Assembly (NCBI GenBank): GCA_937872925.1 | Contig: CALMUT010000124.1 | Location: 1 to 47,042 of the forward strand | DNA length: 47,042 nucleotides | Reading direction: 5' to 3' | From: an uncultured Myxococcales bacterium | Lineage (GTDB): Bacteria > Myxococcota_A > Polyangia > Polyangiales > Polyangiaceae | Shown here: in pieces, positions 33,535 through 43,067 of the stretch | Position numbering within the stretch: the first letter of the stretch is position 1 | How the letters are laid out: every line of letters begins with the position of its first letter | Translations under genes and position numbers: made by a program | The notes under the pieces: model-generated | The model's input: only the letters and a program-made list of their open reading frames with translations | What the model was told of the DNA's origin: nothing | Databases searched by the model: none

Positions 33535-36198
33535 ATGCGGCCAATATACGCAGTGTTTGGGCTGACGTTGATTGCGGCAGCGGCAGGGTGCCCCGCGCGC
33601 CCAACTGACACGATGGCGCGTGCGCCGGACTTGGCTCCTAGCCGGCCGCGCCTTGCAGAGAGTGATGCGGGTCCCGCAACGGGACCCCAGTCGAGCGACG
33701 CGTCCGCGGCGCGACCCGACGCGCCTCGGGGCGTGCAACAGCCTCTGCTGAATCCGGGCATGCAGGAACTATGGAGCACATCCGTCCGCAAGAAGGTTGG
33801 CGCTAACGCCTGTGACGCTGCCGAAGACACGGTCGCTCGCGCCGCCAGGGCCGTGCTCGAGCAAGCGCCGGCGCGCGTCACGATCTCCAAGCCATGGAAT
33901 CGAGCGCAAGCCCCCCGACACCTCGCGCGCATGCAAGAACGCTTCGCTTTGACAGCGGCGGAAAAGAGCTTGCTTCGAAAGAACGGCTTTGTCGTCGCGG
34001 CACGGCTTGCGCAGCCAGGGTTTACCCGCGCGTTTCACGAAATCCACCAGTCTCAGCTACCGGTCTACGTATCCGTGGACGCGATCTTCCACGCGGTGTT
34101 CAAGAGCCACGAACAGATCGTGTCGAGCATCGAGATGGACTTGGCGGACAGACAAGGGGCGCTGCTGACGGCCATGCACACCAGCCTACCCGCGGCAGCG
34201 CCCAACTGGCCCAAGCAGACGGCCGAAGACGTCGATGTGTACTTGACCGTCGCGCGCAGTCTGCTGGCGGACAAGAAGGTCGCAAGCAGCCTTGGACACG
34301 ACGCCGTCGCAGCGCCGCTGGTCGCAGCCGCACGTCAGGCAAACACGGGGCTGACCACGGTCTCGTTGTTCGGACGACGGCGCGTGGTCGACTTTTCCGC
34401 CTTTGCTCCCCGGGGCTACTACGCCACCGCCTTTGAGGGCGCGCTGGCCCCGTACTTCCGCGCGTCGATGTGGCTCTCGCGCCTCGAATTCAATCTCGTG
34501 TCTCGCGCAAGCCGCAGTTCAGAGCCCGGCATTGTGCCAAACCCGGCGGAAACACCCCGGGAAGCCGTTGCCGCTCTCGCCCTGGCGGAACTCGCGCAAC
34601 GAGTCGGCGTGCTGGCAGACCTGGACGTACTCGAATCGGCCTGGGAAGGACTTGGCGGAAAGCGCGAAGACGTATCCATCCGCCAGCTCCTCGCATTGCG
34701 CGGCAAGGCGCAGATCTCGAAGCTGGTCATCCCAGACAGCGCCGACGCGCTACGTGCCGCTATTGGCGGCGGTCACGCGCGCACCGCGCGCATTCACTAT
34801 ATGCCCCAGGGTTCCACGCCGCTGCCCGCCATCAGCACGCTGCTCGGGCCGCGCATCCTGCCCGACGCCGTCGCGCTAACTCGTGTGACCCACGCCGATG
34901 TGGCAGGCCGCGATCTGCCGCGCGCCGCCGATGTCGCATTCTTGCTGGGTCACGATCGCGCCGCTCACTACTTGCGGGCCGACTTTGCGCAGCATGCAGC
35001 GCTGCGGACCCACCTAGATACGGGTCGCAAGACCCTGGCTCAAGAGGTCGCGCCGGGCATGTTCGGCGCCTGGCTGGAAGCTATCCGTCGCCTTGGCGAT
35101 GAACCCCAGGGGCAAGTGCCGACATATACCAAGACCGACGCCTTTCGAGACGCGCGCATTGCGAGCGCCGTTGCGGCATACGGGCAGCTGCGTCACGGGG
35201 CCGTCTTGGTCGCCGGACAACCTTACAGTGAAGGTGGCTGCGAAATCCCCGACGGATACGTTGACCCGGTGCCCGAGGTCTACGCCAGGCTCGCCGAGTA
35301 TGCCCGCCGCGGTCATCTGCTGGCGACCCGCGCCAAACACAACTCGGGAATGACGTACTTCGCACGACTGGAGCAAACGCTGTCGGTCCTCACTGCAATC
35401 GCGAAGAACGAGCTAGCAGGACGCGCACTCTCGGAGGCCGAAAAGCGTTGGCTGGCCATGATCGTCGAAGTGGAGCCGCCATCATCCGACTCCGCGGGCA
35501 GCTACAATGGCTGGTACTTCGACTTGTTCTCGGACATAGACACGGCCTTCGCAGAAGAGAACTTTGTGGCCGATTGGGCGACTGGTTCCAATACCGGCAC
35601 TGTGGCCGCGATTGGCGCGGTCGCTCCGCGACTGGGGCTGTTCGTTGTGGATCAAAACGGCCCACCACGAGTCTTTGTGGGCCCCGTCGCCCACGCCTTC
35701 GAGATGCGCCAGCCGCTGGCCAAGCGCCCCAAGGACGTTGACAAGATCGCGAAACGACATCGCATCGCCCCCTGGCTTGCCAGTCACGTGGCGCCAGCAC
35801 CTCGCGCTCCGGCTTTGAAAGTAGTCGGCGTGGGGGTCGACTACGTAGACGACAAATCCGTGCACCGTTTCGCAGTCCAGAGCTCTGCGCCGATCCAAGT
35901 TGAGCTTCTCGATCACCATCGAGGAGTTGTGGCCCACGGCCGCGGTGGTGGCTCGGGCGCGTTCATGCTGCTCAGCGTCGCTTCCACAGCAAGTAGCACG
36001 GCCGAACGCGTGCGCATCCGGGCCGGCGGCTTTTCCTGGGAGACAAGCAGCGAGGCGATGGGCGGCATGGTGCACCTTTCCACCCAGCAGGGCGCGGAGC
36101 CAGACCCGCAGGCTGTTTACGATCTGCGGCAGAAGCTCACGCAGCTCTTGCTTCGCCCCCACATAGGTACACCGGCTCGCCGCGGGTCGAGCATGTGA
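33535..36198 (+). CDS. DUF3160 lipoprotein
   Basis: An 887-residue protein; the start MRPIYAVFGLTLIAAAAGC (33535) gives a signal peptide with lipobox AAAGC. After a Pro/Ala linker to about residue 75, the rest matches DUF3160: QERFALTAAEKSLLRKNGFVV, SQLPVYVSVDAIFHAVFKSH, FAPRGYYA, YFRASMWLSRLEF and YTKTDAFRDARIASAVAAYG. DUF3160 proteins are large, mainly helical and secreted, with no known activity. Conserved His/Glu/Asp residues are present, but I cannot assign a catalytic site. It ends 14 bases from the convergent membrane protein gene. Confidence 0.82.
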   Translation: MRPIYAVFGLTLIAAAAGCPARPTDTMARAPDLAPSRPRLAESDAGPATGPQSSDASAARPDAPRGVQQPLLNPGMQELWSTSVRKKVGANACDAAEDTVARAARAVLEQAPARVTISKPWNRAQAPRHLARMQERFALTAAEKSLLRKNGFVVAARLAQPGFTRAFHEIHQSQLPVYVSVDAIFHAVFKSHEQIVSSIEMDLADRQGALLTAMHTSLPAAAPNWPKQTAEDVDVYLTVARSLLADKKVASSLGHDAVAAPLVAAARQANTGLTTVSLFGRRRVVDFSAFAPRGYYATAFEGALAPYFRASMWLSRLEFNLVSRASRSSEPGIVPNPAETPREAVAALALAELAQRVGVLADLDVLESAWEGLGGKREDVSIRQLLALRGKAQISKLVIPDSADALRAAIGGGHARTARIHYMPQGSTPLPAISTLLGPRILPDAVALTRVTHADVAGRDLPRAADVAFLLGHDRAAHYLRADFAQHAALRTHLDTGRKTLAQEVAPGMFGAWLEAIRRLGDEPQGQVPTYTKTDAFRDARIASAVAAYGQLRHGAVLVAGQPYSEGGCEIPDGYVDPVPEVYARLAEYARRGHLLATRAKHNSGMTYFARLEQTLSVLTAIAKNELAGRALSEAEKRWLAMIVEVEPPSSDSAGSYNGWYFDLFSDIDTAFAEENFVADWATGSNTGTVAAIGAVAPRLGLFVVDQNGPPRVFVGPVAHAFEMRQPLAKRPKDVDKIAKRHRIAPWLASHVAPAPRAPALKVVGVGVDYVDDKSVHRFAVQSSAPIQVELLDHHRGVVAHGRGGGSGAFMLLSVASTASSTAERVRIRAGGFSWETSSEAMGGMVHLSTQQGAEPDPQAVYDLRQKLTQLLLRPHIGTPARRGSSM

Positions 36199-36212
36199 CG
36201 CCGCCCCGGCTC

Positions 36213-37205
36213 CTATAGAAACCCCTCGAGCGCCTGCGCAAGCACCACCAAGCCACACGCCGCGGAGAAACCAACGGCGAGAGAAAAATGCCACAACGTC
36301 CGGGCATCTATCTCGGCTTCGGAGACTAAGTAGACGGTGCAGCCCTCGCCAAAAACTGGGACCATGGGCGCTTGTCGATAGCCCGCGACGCCTTCCGCCG
36401 CGCGCACCCACGTCGGCTTGCCGATCACGTAGGCGTCCTTGCCTTCCTCAATCACCACCAGCATGTCGGCTTTGTCCAAGGCATCTGCGCCGTCACCCTT
36501 GTGCTCCTCTGCGTCTGCGGGTTTCCCGGCGTGCTCTGGATCCGCGGCGTTTGCGGCGGTCGCCATGCTTGAGGCGTCCTCCGCTTCGACGTTCGTATGG
36601 CGGTACGAAGCGTCTTCGATCTGGATGGTCGCCATTTCGAGCAGCACTGACCCGGTTTCCGTTTCCAAGTGCGCGTATCTGGGACCGTGCAGTTCTTGGT
36701 TTCCAACGACATACCAGGCCGCAACTTCGGACGCATCGAAGCCCGGTGGCACCTCTGCGGGCGCCGCAGCGCGCACGGTTCCACCGATCTCGACCTCGTG
36801 TTCGAGCGTTTGATCGTGCCTTAGCGACTTCGCCCGCGCGAGACGTCGCAGATGCTTCCAGGCGTCATGACCGAATACCGAGAGGGCGATCAATGTGATG
36901 ACCAGAATGATCACCGTAGCGCCCCCCGGGACCAGTCTTGATAGTCCGAACAAGATCCCGCCGAAACACCCTGCCCAGACGAGCTTGCCAAAGGTGCTGT
37001 CCGCGGCGAAGGACGCCATCACAGCCAGCCCCAGAGAAAGCACGATGTCCCTGGCCAGCTGTGGCGCCCATACCGACGGAATCAGCGTCACCAAGAGCAG
37101 AAAGATGAAACCGCCGTAGTCATCCCGTTTCAGCCTGCGCCCCTTAACAAAGAAGAATACCGCCACCAGAACGATGACTACGGAAAGGCCAAAGCGAATG
37201 CTCAC
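36213..37205 (-). CDS. GIDE-like membrane protein
   Basis: About 330 residues if it starts at the GTG at 37205 (VSIRFGLSVV); a GTG at 37259 would add 18 residues. Four hydrophobic helices come first (VVIVLVAVFFFV, FIFLLLVTLIPSVW, LVWAGCFGGILFGLSRL, ATVIILVITLIALSVFG). The soluble part has AAWYVVGNQEL, TGSVLLEMATIQI, VVIEEGKDAYVIGKPTWV and YLVSEAEIDARTLWHFSLAV, then a last helix. This order resembles the GIDE/BAM domain of bacterial and mitochondrial MAPL-like proteins, without a RING finger. The match is by pattern only. It is divergent from the MDR gene at 37291. Confidence 0.72.
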   Translation of the reverse strand: MSIRFGLSVVIVLVAVFFFVKGRRLKRDDYGGFIFLLLVTLIPSVWAPQLARDIVLSLGLAVMASFAADSTFGKLVWAGCFGGILFGLSRLVPGGATVIILVITLIALSVFGHDAWKHLRRLARAKSLRHDQTLEHEVEIGGTVRAAAPAEVPPGFDASEVAAWYVVGNQELHGPRYAHLETETGSVLLEMATIQIEDASYRHTNVEAEDASSMATAANAADPEHAGKPADAEEHKGDGADALDKADMLVVIEEGKDAYVIGKPTWVRAAEGVAGYRQAPMVPVFGEGCTVYLVSEAEIDARTLWHFSLAVGFSAACGLVVLAQALEGFL

Positions 37206-37290
37206 GCGGGTGCAGCCTGCCAGAGCCAAGGCAGAGCCGCTAGTAGAGCTGCCCTGCACAGCTCACTCGAAACCAGTTACGCTGGCGTTC

Positions 37291-38262
37291 ATGCGCGCCG
37301 TTGTCTGCCACGAATTGACTGGACCAAAAGGACTCCGCATCGACGACGTTGCTGAGCCTGAAGTCGGCGCGGGGGACGTGCTGATCGAGGCACGCGCCAT
37401 CGGAGTTAATTTTCCGGATCTGCTGGTGATTCAAGGCAAGTACCAGTTTCAGCCAAGCGTGCCCTTTGTGCCCGGTGGCGAAATGTCGGGTGTCGTCGTT
37501 GCCGTCGGCGCTGGCGTCAGCTCAGTAAGACCCGGAGATCGTGTGGTCGCGCTGATGCTGTCCAACGGGTTTGCGGAGCGTGCCGTGGTGCCGGCACCGG
37601 CCGTGATCAAGCTACCCGACGCGGTCAGTTTTGAAGACGCCGCGGCGTGCCTGTGGACCTACGGCACGACCCACTACGCCCTGCTGGAGCGTGCCCAATT
37701 GCGTCGCGGCGAGACGCTGCTCGTCCTGGGGGCTGCGGGCGGCGTCGGACTCTCTGCAGTCGATCTAGGCAAACACCTCGGCGCACGTGTGATCGCGGCC
37801 GCATCCAGCGACGAAAAGCTTGAGCTGTGCAAAGAGCGGGGTGCGGACGCGGTCATCAACTACTCGCGGGAAGACCTCAAAGCACGCGCCAAGGAGCTTT
37901 CGAACGGCGGAGTGGACGTGGTGTACGACCCCGTTGGAGGAGCACTCGCCCAAGGCGCCGTGCGGTCCATGGCGTGGGGTGGGCGCTACTTGGTGATCGG
38001 GTTTGCGTCGGGAGACATCCCCGAAGTGCCGCTCAACGTTGTGTTGCTCAAGAGCTGTCAGATCGTCGGCGTGTTCTGGGGCGCCTTCGCCATGCGCGAG
38101 CCAGAGCGGAATGCCAAGAACATCCAAGAAGTCCTTGAAAGGATCGGCCAAGGCAAGATCGCACCCAGTATCGACGCGACGCTGCCCCTAGAGCGCGCTG
38201 CGGAGGCACTGGAGCGCTTGGAAGCGCGAAAGGTGCGCGGCAAGTTGGTTCTGCTGCCCTGA
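37291..38262 (+). CDS. Zinc-free MDR oxidoreductase (quinone oxidoreductase-like)
   Basis: A 323-residue NADPH-dependent medium-chain reductase starting at MRAVVCHELTGPKGLRIDDV. The N-terminal GroES-like half contains IGVNFPDLLVIQGKYQ and PFVPGGEMSGVV; the Rossmann half has VLGAAGGVGLSAV (148-153 core). Cys/His ligands of the zinc alcohol dehydrogenases are missing, as in quinone oxidoreductase (QOR) and enoyl reductase relatives. It reduces quinones or activated alkenes. The long C-terminal part (VFWGAFAMREP) is normal for the family. It is followed 23 bases later by the methyltransferase/Nudix fusion. Confidence 0.92.
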   Translation: MRAVVCHELTGPKGLRIDDVAEPEVGAGDVLIEARAIGVNFPDLLVIQGKYQFQPSVPFVPGGEMSGVVVAVGAGVSSVRPGDRVVALMLSNGFAERAVVPAPAVIKLPDAVSFEDAAACLWTYGTTHYALLERAQLRRGETLLVLGAAGGVGLSAVDLGKHLGARVIAAASSDEKLELCKERGADAVINYSREDLKARAKELSNGGVDVVYDPVGGALAQGAVRSMAWGGRYLVIGFASGDIPEVPLNVVLLKSCQIVGVFWGAFAMREPERNAKNIQEVLERIGQGKIAPSIDATLPLERAAEALERLEARKVRGKLVLLP

Positions 38263-38285
38263 GCCGACGCGAAGAGACGGAGCCA

Positions 38286-40487
38286 ATGGCCGGAGAGGAC
38301 TACAAACACCAGCACCGCGGAGACCGGGGTGCTTACGAACGCTACCTGGCTGGCATGGACGTTTCGATGCGTCAGAAAGTGGCGCTCACCGCTGCGCACT
38401 TCTTGTGCATTGGAAAGATCGCGGACCTGGGCATGGGCTCCGGTAGTGGGAGCCATGCATTCGCGCAGTTGTACCCCGGACTCGAAGTGGTCGGCGTCGA
38501 TGTGAACGACGAAATGGTTGCCATGGCGCGGGAGCGCTTCCAGTTGCCGAATCTGAGCTTCCGGGTTGGTGACATCGCCGAGCAGGTATTCGAGGCAGGG
38601 AGCATGGATGGCTTGCTCAACTCCTCAGTGTTGCATCATGTGACCTCCTTCAACGAGTACGAGCACACGGCCGCGGTACGCGCCCTGGAGGCGCAGGCTG
38701 CGCAACTGGCGCCGCACGGCGTGCTGGTCGTGCGAGACTTTGTCGACCCCGGACCCGCAGTCGTCGTGCTCGAATTGCCCGAAAGTGATGGCGACGACAG
38801 CGAGGACCCGGCAACCTGTTCCAGCGCCGCGCTGCTCCGACGTTTTGCACGGGAGTTTCGCAAGCTTTCACCACAGCCTGGATTCGCGTATCGCGCGTTG
38901 CCTGCCGCCCCGGACGGCCTCGCGCGCTTTTCCCTCAGCCACAAGCTGGCGGCAGAGTTTCTATTGCGCAAAGACTACCGCGCCGACTGGGATACAGAGG
39001 TTTTGGAGGAATATACCTTCCTCACGCAGCAGGAGTTCGAGGCGGCTTTCGCGCGGCTGGGGCTCCGCGTGCTGGCTTCTGTGCCAATCCGTAATCCTTG
39101 GATCGTGCGCAATCGTTTCGAGGGCAAGGCCCGGATTTTCGCCGGAGACGGCGTTGCCGCGCTTGAGTTTCCCGCGACGAATCTACTCATCGCCGGCGAG
39201 AAGGTGCCCCAGCGAGAAGGCGTGCGCTTTCGGGAGCTGACGCGGTCGGCGCCGACTGGGTTCCTGAAGCTCGAACACTTCCAGCATCAAAACTCAGGCA
39301 AGGTTCACGATCTGGTGTTCCGTCCAAACCGCACGTTGGACGTCGTGCCGTACTTCGAACTGGACGGAGACCTTTCCGTGCTCGCACGGCGCAGCTACCC
39401 GCGCCCCATCCTGCAATGCTCCCTAGACAGCGCATGTGCGAGTCTCGACGGTAGCGCGGCCGTTGGCTATGTCACAGAACCGCTTTCAGTCGTTCAAGCA
39501 GAGCGTCCCTTCGGGCAGAGCGTCGAACAACTCCTCATGAGCGTGGCAGATCTGTCATCCGAGCGTATCCTACGCATGTTCCCGGGCAGTGTGTATTTCC
39601 CTTCTCCGGGTGGGATCCAAGAGGAGGTACGATCCGCGTTCGTCGAGATCGCGCCGGTGTTCGTAGAGCGCGCCATGGACGATACGTCGGGCTGCAGCAC
39701 CAGCGGACATGTGCGCGCCGTGAACGCACACCAAGTCCTACGTGCAGCGCAGGTGAGTGGCCTACCGGACGCACGACTCGAACTCGGCGTTTACGAACTC
39801 TTGTCGCACCTTGGGCAGAGCGTCGGGCCTTGGATCGGCGAAGAGGTTGCGCTCGGGCCCGCGCCGAACGCGCAGGTGTGCGCCAGCATCGACTCGCTGC
39901 TGCGCCCTGAAGCGCGGCGGCTCTTCTGCAAGAGCGGTCCCTCCACCGCTCCGTTTCTCGAACTGCACGCCGTGGAGTTCGAAGAACTTGCCAGCGACGG
40001 AAGCGTGCTGGCCAAGGTAGTTCGCGAGCTAGTGCTGCCAAGCCGACTCAGCCACAACACGGTCAGTGCGGCAGTGTTGTGCCGGGAAGACGGCCGCGTG
40101 TTGTTGGGTGTCGACGATATGGATCTGCCCGCGGTGCAGGCCTTCGAAGGGCGCAGTGACGTTTGGGTCACGCCCGCATGGCGTCTCCCCAGAGACGTTT
40201 GCAACCTGACGAATGCGCGTGAGTTCTTGAGAGAGCGCTTGCTGGAACAGCACGGCATCGAGTTAGGCGAAGTCTGGACTCTGGGAGGACGCTACTTTCC
40301 GTCAGCGGGTTTGACGCCGGAGGTGGTGTACCCCTTCGCCGTCGAAGTGCGCAGCATCGCGGCATCAGCGACGCCACTCTCCTTCTTCGATTTGGCCGAG
40401 CTGGTAGCGCGTGCAGAACAGATCGTGGACGGTCACTTGCGCATTTCGCTGTGGCGCGCGGCGCACGCTCTGGGCGTCGTTTCCTAG
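38286..40487 (+). CDS. Methyltransferase fused to two Nudix-like domains
   Basis: A 733-residue protein. Residues 44-155 are a class I methyltransferase: IADLGMGSGSGS (motif I), VVGVDVND with the acidic pair that holds SAM, and LLNSSVLHHV. A helical stretch follows. Residues 345-470 look Nudix-like: VVPYFELDGDLSVLARRSYP, then YFPSPGGIQEE. Residues 590-700 look like a second Nudix fold: SAAVLCREDGRVLLGVDD, AREFLRERLLEQHGI and YFPSAGLTPEVVYPF. Both lack the full GX5EX7REUXEEXGU box, so catalysis is doubtful in at least one. I know no named protein with this order. The start has GGAG close upstream. Confidence 0.8.
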   Translation: MAGEDYKHQHRGDRGAYERYLAGMDVSMRQKVALTAAHFLCIGKIADLGMGSGSGSHAFAQLYPGLEVVGVDVNDEMVAMARERFQLPNLSFRVGDIAEQVFEAGSMDGLLNSSVLHHVTSFNEYEHTAAVRALEAQAAQLAPHGVLVVRDFVDPGPAVVVLELPESDGDDSEDPATCSSAALLRRFAREFRKLSPQPGFAYRALPAAPDGLARFSLSHKLAAEFLLRKDYRADWDTEVLEEYTFLTQQEFEAAFARLGLRVLASVPIRNPWIVRNRFEGKARIFAGDGVAALEFPATNLLIAGEKVPQREGVRFRELTRSAPTGFLKLEHFQHQNSGKVHDLVFRPNRTLDVVPYFELDGDLSVLARRSYPRPILQCSLDSACASLDGSAAVGYVTEPLSVVQAERPFGQSVEQLLMSVADLSSERILRMFPGSVYFPSPGGIQEEVRSAFVEIAPVFVERAMDDTSGCSTSGHVRAVNAHQVLRAAQVSGLPDARLELGVYELLSHLGQSVGPWIGEEVALGPAPNAQVCASIDSLLRPEARRLFCKSGPSTAPFLELHAVEFEELASDGSVLAKVVRELVLPSRLSHNTVSAAVLCREDGRVLLGVDDMDLPAVQAFEGRSDVWVTPAWRLPRDVCNLTNAREFLRERLLEQHGIELGEVWTLGGRYFPSAGLTPEVVYPFAVEVRSIAASATPLSFFDLAELVARAEQIVDGHLRISLWRAAHALGVVS

Positions 40488-40499
40488 GCGCTACTCCCT

Positions 40500-40527
40500 G
40501 CCGGGCGGGCGGCTACTGCCCGGCTTT
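40500..40527 (+). terminator. Possible terminator hairpin
   Basis: GCCGGGC (40500-40506) pairs with GCCCGGC (40518-40524) around an 11-base loop, followed by TTTC. It lies 12 bases after the stop of the methyltransferase/Nudix gene. The T-run is short, so this is a weak call. Confidence 0.4.
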
Positions 40528-40618
40528 CGCGTGAATCGCGGGCCCTCACCGTCGTCGTCATCGCCAGACACGCGCCAAACGCTACCAGGACGCTAGGTCG
40601 TCATGCCACCGCGACAAA

Positions 40619-42397
40619 ATGGTTGTACATTGCGTCCCCGTCGTGAGCGAGACCCGCAAATACAAACCTGTTGCCGACTTGGCGACGGGACCTCTGGGTA
40701 GCTTAAGTGTTGCGCAGGGTGCGGGGCGCGTGGTGCTGCTACGTCGGATCCTCCAAGCGCCTCCCTGGAACTCTGCATTGCTCGATGCGTTGAGCGCCTC
40801 AGCAAATCGTGCCAAAGCGCACCATCATCCGCGGCTGCTGGCGGTTGTCGACGTCGACCGCAAAGACACTGAACTCGTCGTCGCAACAGAGTACGTCGAG
40901 GGCGTGCCCCTCTCGCTCTTGCTGCAGCGGGCGCGACAAAAGCGATTGCGCGTGCCCACGGCGGCGGCATTGCGCATTGGAGAAGAACTCGCACGGGCGA
41001 TCTTGGCCGCCGAAGAACTCTGCGCCAGAGACCCCGCACCCTGGGTCTTCGGCGGACTGCACCCGGAAACCATCGTCATTTCCAGCGGCGATGACGCGCT
41101 GATCGCCGACCTGGGTCTCGTCGGCTTCGAAGCGGCCCTCGACAGCGCCAGTTCTGCGGCCTATCGCGCGCCAGAACTCGGACATACCCAAGCCACAGGC
41201 AGTACGGCGGTGTTTTCCATCGGTGTGATCTTGTGGGAACTGCTCGCCGGCCGCGAAGCGTTCGATCAAAGCGCGGCCAGCGCGAGCTTGCCCGCAGTGC
41301 GCAACAAGGTGATTGCCGGCGCCACGCCACGACTCGATCAGGTCGTCAAAGGCATTCCTGCGCTGCTCACAGAAGTCGTCATGCAAGCCTTGCGTCCCGA
41401 CCCGGGTGCCCGTTTTCCAACTGTGAAAGCGCTGTCTGACGCCTTGGCGGCGGTGCAACGCGACCGCGGCACGGGAGAGCTCGTGCGATTCATGACGAGC
41501 CTCGCCACGGACGTGCTCGAGGCGCAGCGTGGATCGATTGTGAAGAGTCAGGTGACCGTGGATTCCTGGCGCCCCACCATGCACGGCTTAGAGTCACAAC
41601 CCCCGGTCGTCATTCCCAAGGCTCCACGGTTGATGGGACTCGCCGCGTTCGTGCCGGCTGAAAGTTCCGGCGAATCACAGACAGACTCGGGCCGGGCCGT
41701 CGACTCGCTGTTGAACGTCGACGTCGAGGTCGACGTCGACGCGGAGCCCATGCGGGTCGAGGTGCCCGCCAGCGCGCCGCTGGGAGGTCCTCGCGCACCC
41801 ATGGGCACAGCCCCGCTCTTGTTGGTTCACAAATCTGACGTGAACAACCCGGTCGTCGACATAGCATCGCCCCAAACGGCACCCGCGCCGACGCCCCACT
41901 CTGCCGCGCCCAGCACGCCAGGGGAGGTGACGGCGTCTTTTGACGACGACTTCGAAGTTCCCGTGCGCCGGCGCTGGGGTCTTGTGGTGTTCGTCCTGCT
42001 CATGCTCTCCGGCGCAGTGGCGGTGGGCGTGCTCGCGTTCTTGAAGCAGCAGGAAGCCGCGCAGACGCCCCTCGCGGTGCCCAGTGCGCTGATCCCCGCG
42101 GACACCGAAGTCGAAGCCGAAGATGCGGCGACAACTGAGGATGCGTCGCCAGATCGGTCGAAGGAGCCCATTAAGCGAGCCCCCCGCTCGGCAGGGCGCG
42201 AAGTCCAAGCGCCGAGCGGTCCAGGCGCGTCCCCGATCGATGGCAAGAGCATCCTCGAACCTGGCCCGGACAAACCCACGCCAAGTGCTGCGCCGACGGG
42301 CCCAAGTCCGGGCCCCAACTCAGGGAGCGACAACCCGTACGCTGACCCGCAGGCGCCGGCGCCGAAGCCGAGCGTGGATCCCGTGTTGGGCTACTGA
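40619..42397 (+). CDS. Transmembrane pseudokinase
   Basis: A 592-residue protein with a Hanks kinase fold (residues 15-285) that has lost key residues. VVLLRR stands where VAIK should be (no catalytic Lys), FGGLHPET replaces HRDLKPEN (no catalytic Asp), and ADLG replaces DFG. The APE-like motif (YRAPELG) and FSIGVILWELLAG are kept, so the fold is intact but phosphotransfer is very unlikely. A long linker with DVEVDVDAE and Pro/Ala stretches leads to one transmembrane helix (VFVLLMLSGAVAVGVLAFL, about 455-475) and an outer tail ending DPVLGY. The start may be ATG 40619 or GTG 40643. It probably binds a partner or ligand as a switch. Confidence 0.85.
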   Translation: MVVHCVPVVSETRKYKPVADLATGPLGSLSVAQGAGRVVLLRRILQAPPWNSALLDALSASANRAKAHHHPRLLAVVDVDRKDTELVVATEYVEGVPLSLLLQRARQKRLRVPTAAALRIGEELARAILAAEELCARDPAPWVFGGLHPETIVISSGDDALIADLGLVGFEAALDSASSAAYRAPELGHTQATGSTAVFSIGVILWELLAGREAFDQSAASASLPAVRNKVIAGATPRLDQVVKGIPALLTEVVMQALRPDPGARFPTVKALSDALAAVQRDRGTGELVRFMTSLATDVLEAQRGSIVKSQVTVDSWRPTMHGLESQPPVVIPKAPRLMGLAAFVPAESSGESQTDSGRAVDSLLNVDVEVDVDAEPMRVEVPASAPLGGPRAPMGTAPLLLVHKSDVNNPVVDIASPQTAPAPTPHSAAPSTPGEVTASFDDDFEVPVRRRWGLVVFVLLMLSGAVAVGVLAFLKQQEAAQTPLAVPSALIPADTEVEAEDAATTEDASPDRSKEPIKRAPRSAGREVQAPSGPGASPIDGKSILEPGPDKPTPSAAPTGPSPGPNSGSDNPYADPQAPAPKPSVDPVLGY

Positions 42398-42456
42398 GTT
42401 GCGGCAAAGACTCGCAGATCTCTGCGCGCACCCGTGCGACGTGATAATGTTCGCTC

Positions 42457-43020
42457 ATGCGGGGCATCGTGGTTGCGTTCGGATTGATAGCCGCGAGTGG
42501 CATTGCGGCAGCTTGTGCAACTACCGAAGATGACCTCGGCACTGCCTTAGACTCCGGGCTCGGCGGCAGCGGCGGTGTTGGGGGCTACGGCACCGGAGGC
42601 ACACCGCTTACTGGAGGCACCGGCGGCACGACCGGCGGAACCGGCGGAACCAGCGGCAGTGGCGGCGTTCTGAGCGACGCCAGCACGGGCGGTAGCAGCA
42701 GCGACGCTTCCTCTGACGGTCCCGTGGACGCGGGGAATCCGAGCGGGTTTGGGCCCTGTGTCACGCACGCGGAAATCGCCAATCAGAGCGGGCCGTTCAT
42801 GATCGGCTTCTGCGGCAACCCGTTTGCGTGTCTGCTCTGCACAGACGACGCGGTAAAACCCGGGGACATCGTGTGTTCGCCCAAATGCCTGTGCGTACCG
42901 TTGCCGCCGCTGTGTATCGACGATGCCGGGGCAGACAGCGGTGACGCCGCGTCGGACGCGAGCAGCGACGCACCTCTTGACGCACCCCTTGATGCACCCA
43001 AGGACGCGCCGCCGGGCTGA
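42457..43020 (+). CDS. Gly- and Asp/Ala-rich lipoprotein
   Basis: A 187-residue lipoprotein (lipobox GIAAAC). Residues 30-75 are a Gly/Thr linker (GGTPLTGGTGGTTGGTGGT); the middle has a compact Cys domain with eight Cys (CVTHAEIANQ, CGNPFACLLC, CSPKCLCVPLPPLC). The C-terminus is a run of Asp-Ala-Pro-Leu units ending in APPG. It lies 59 bases after the pseudokinase gene. No function can be given beyond a surface or periplasmic anchor. Confidence 0.75.
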   Translation: MRGIVVAFGLIAASGIAAACATTEDDLGTALDSGLGGSGGVGGYGTGGTPLTGGTGGTTGGTGGTSGSGGVLSDASTGGSSSDASSDGPVDAGNPSGFGPCVTHAEIANQSGPFMIGFCGNPFACLLCTDDAVKPGDIVCSPKCLCVPLPPLCIDDAGADSGDAASDASSDAPLDAPLDAPKDAPPG

Positions 43021-43067
43021 CAACGGCAGTCTGGGCTGACTCGGCCCAAGGTGCTAGCCTGCGCGCC

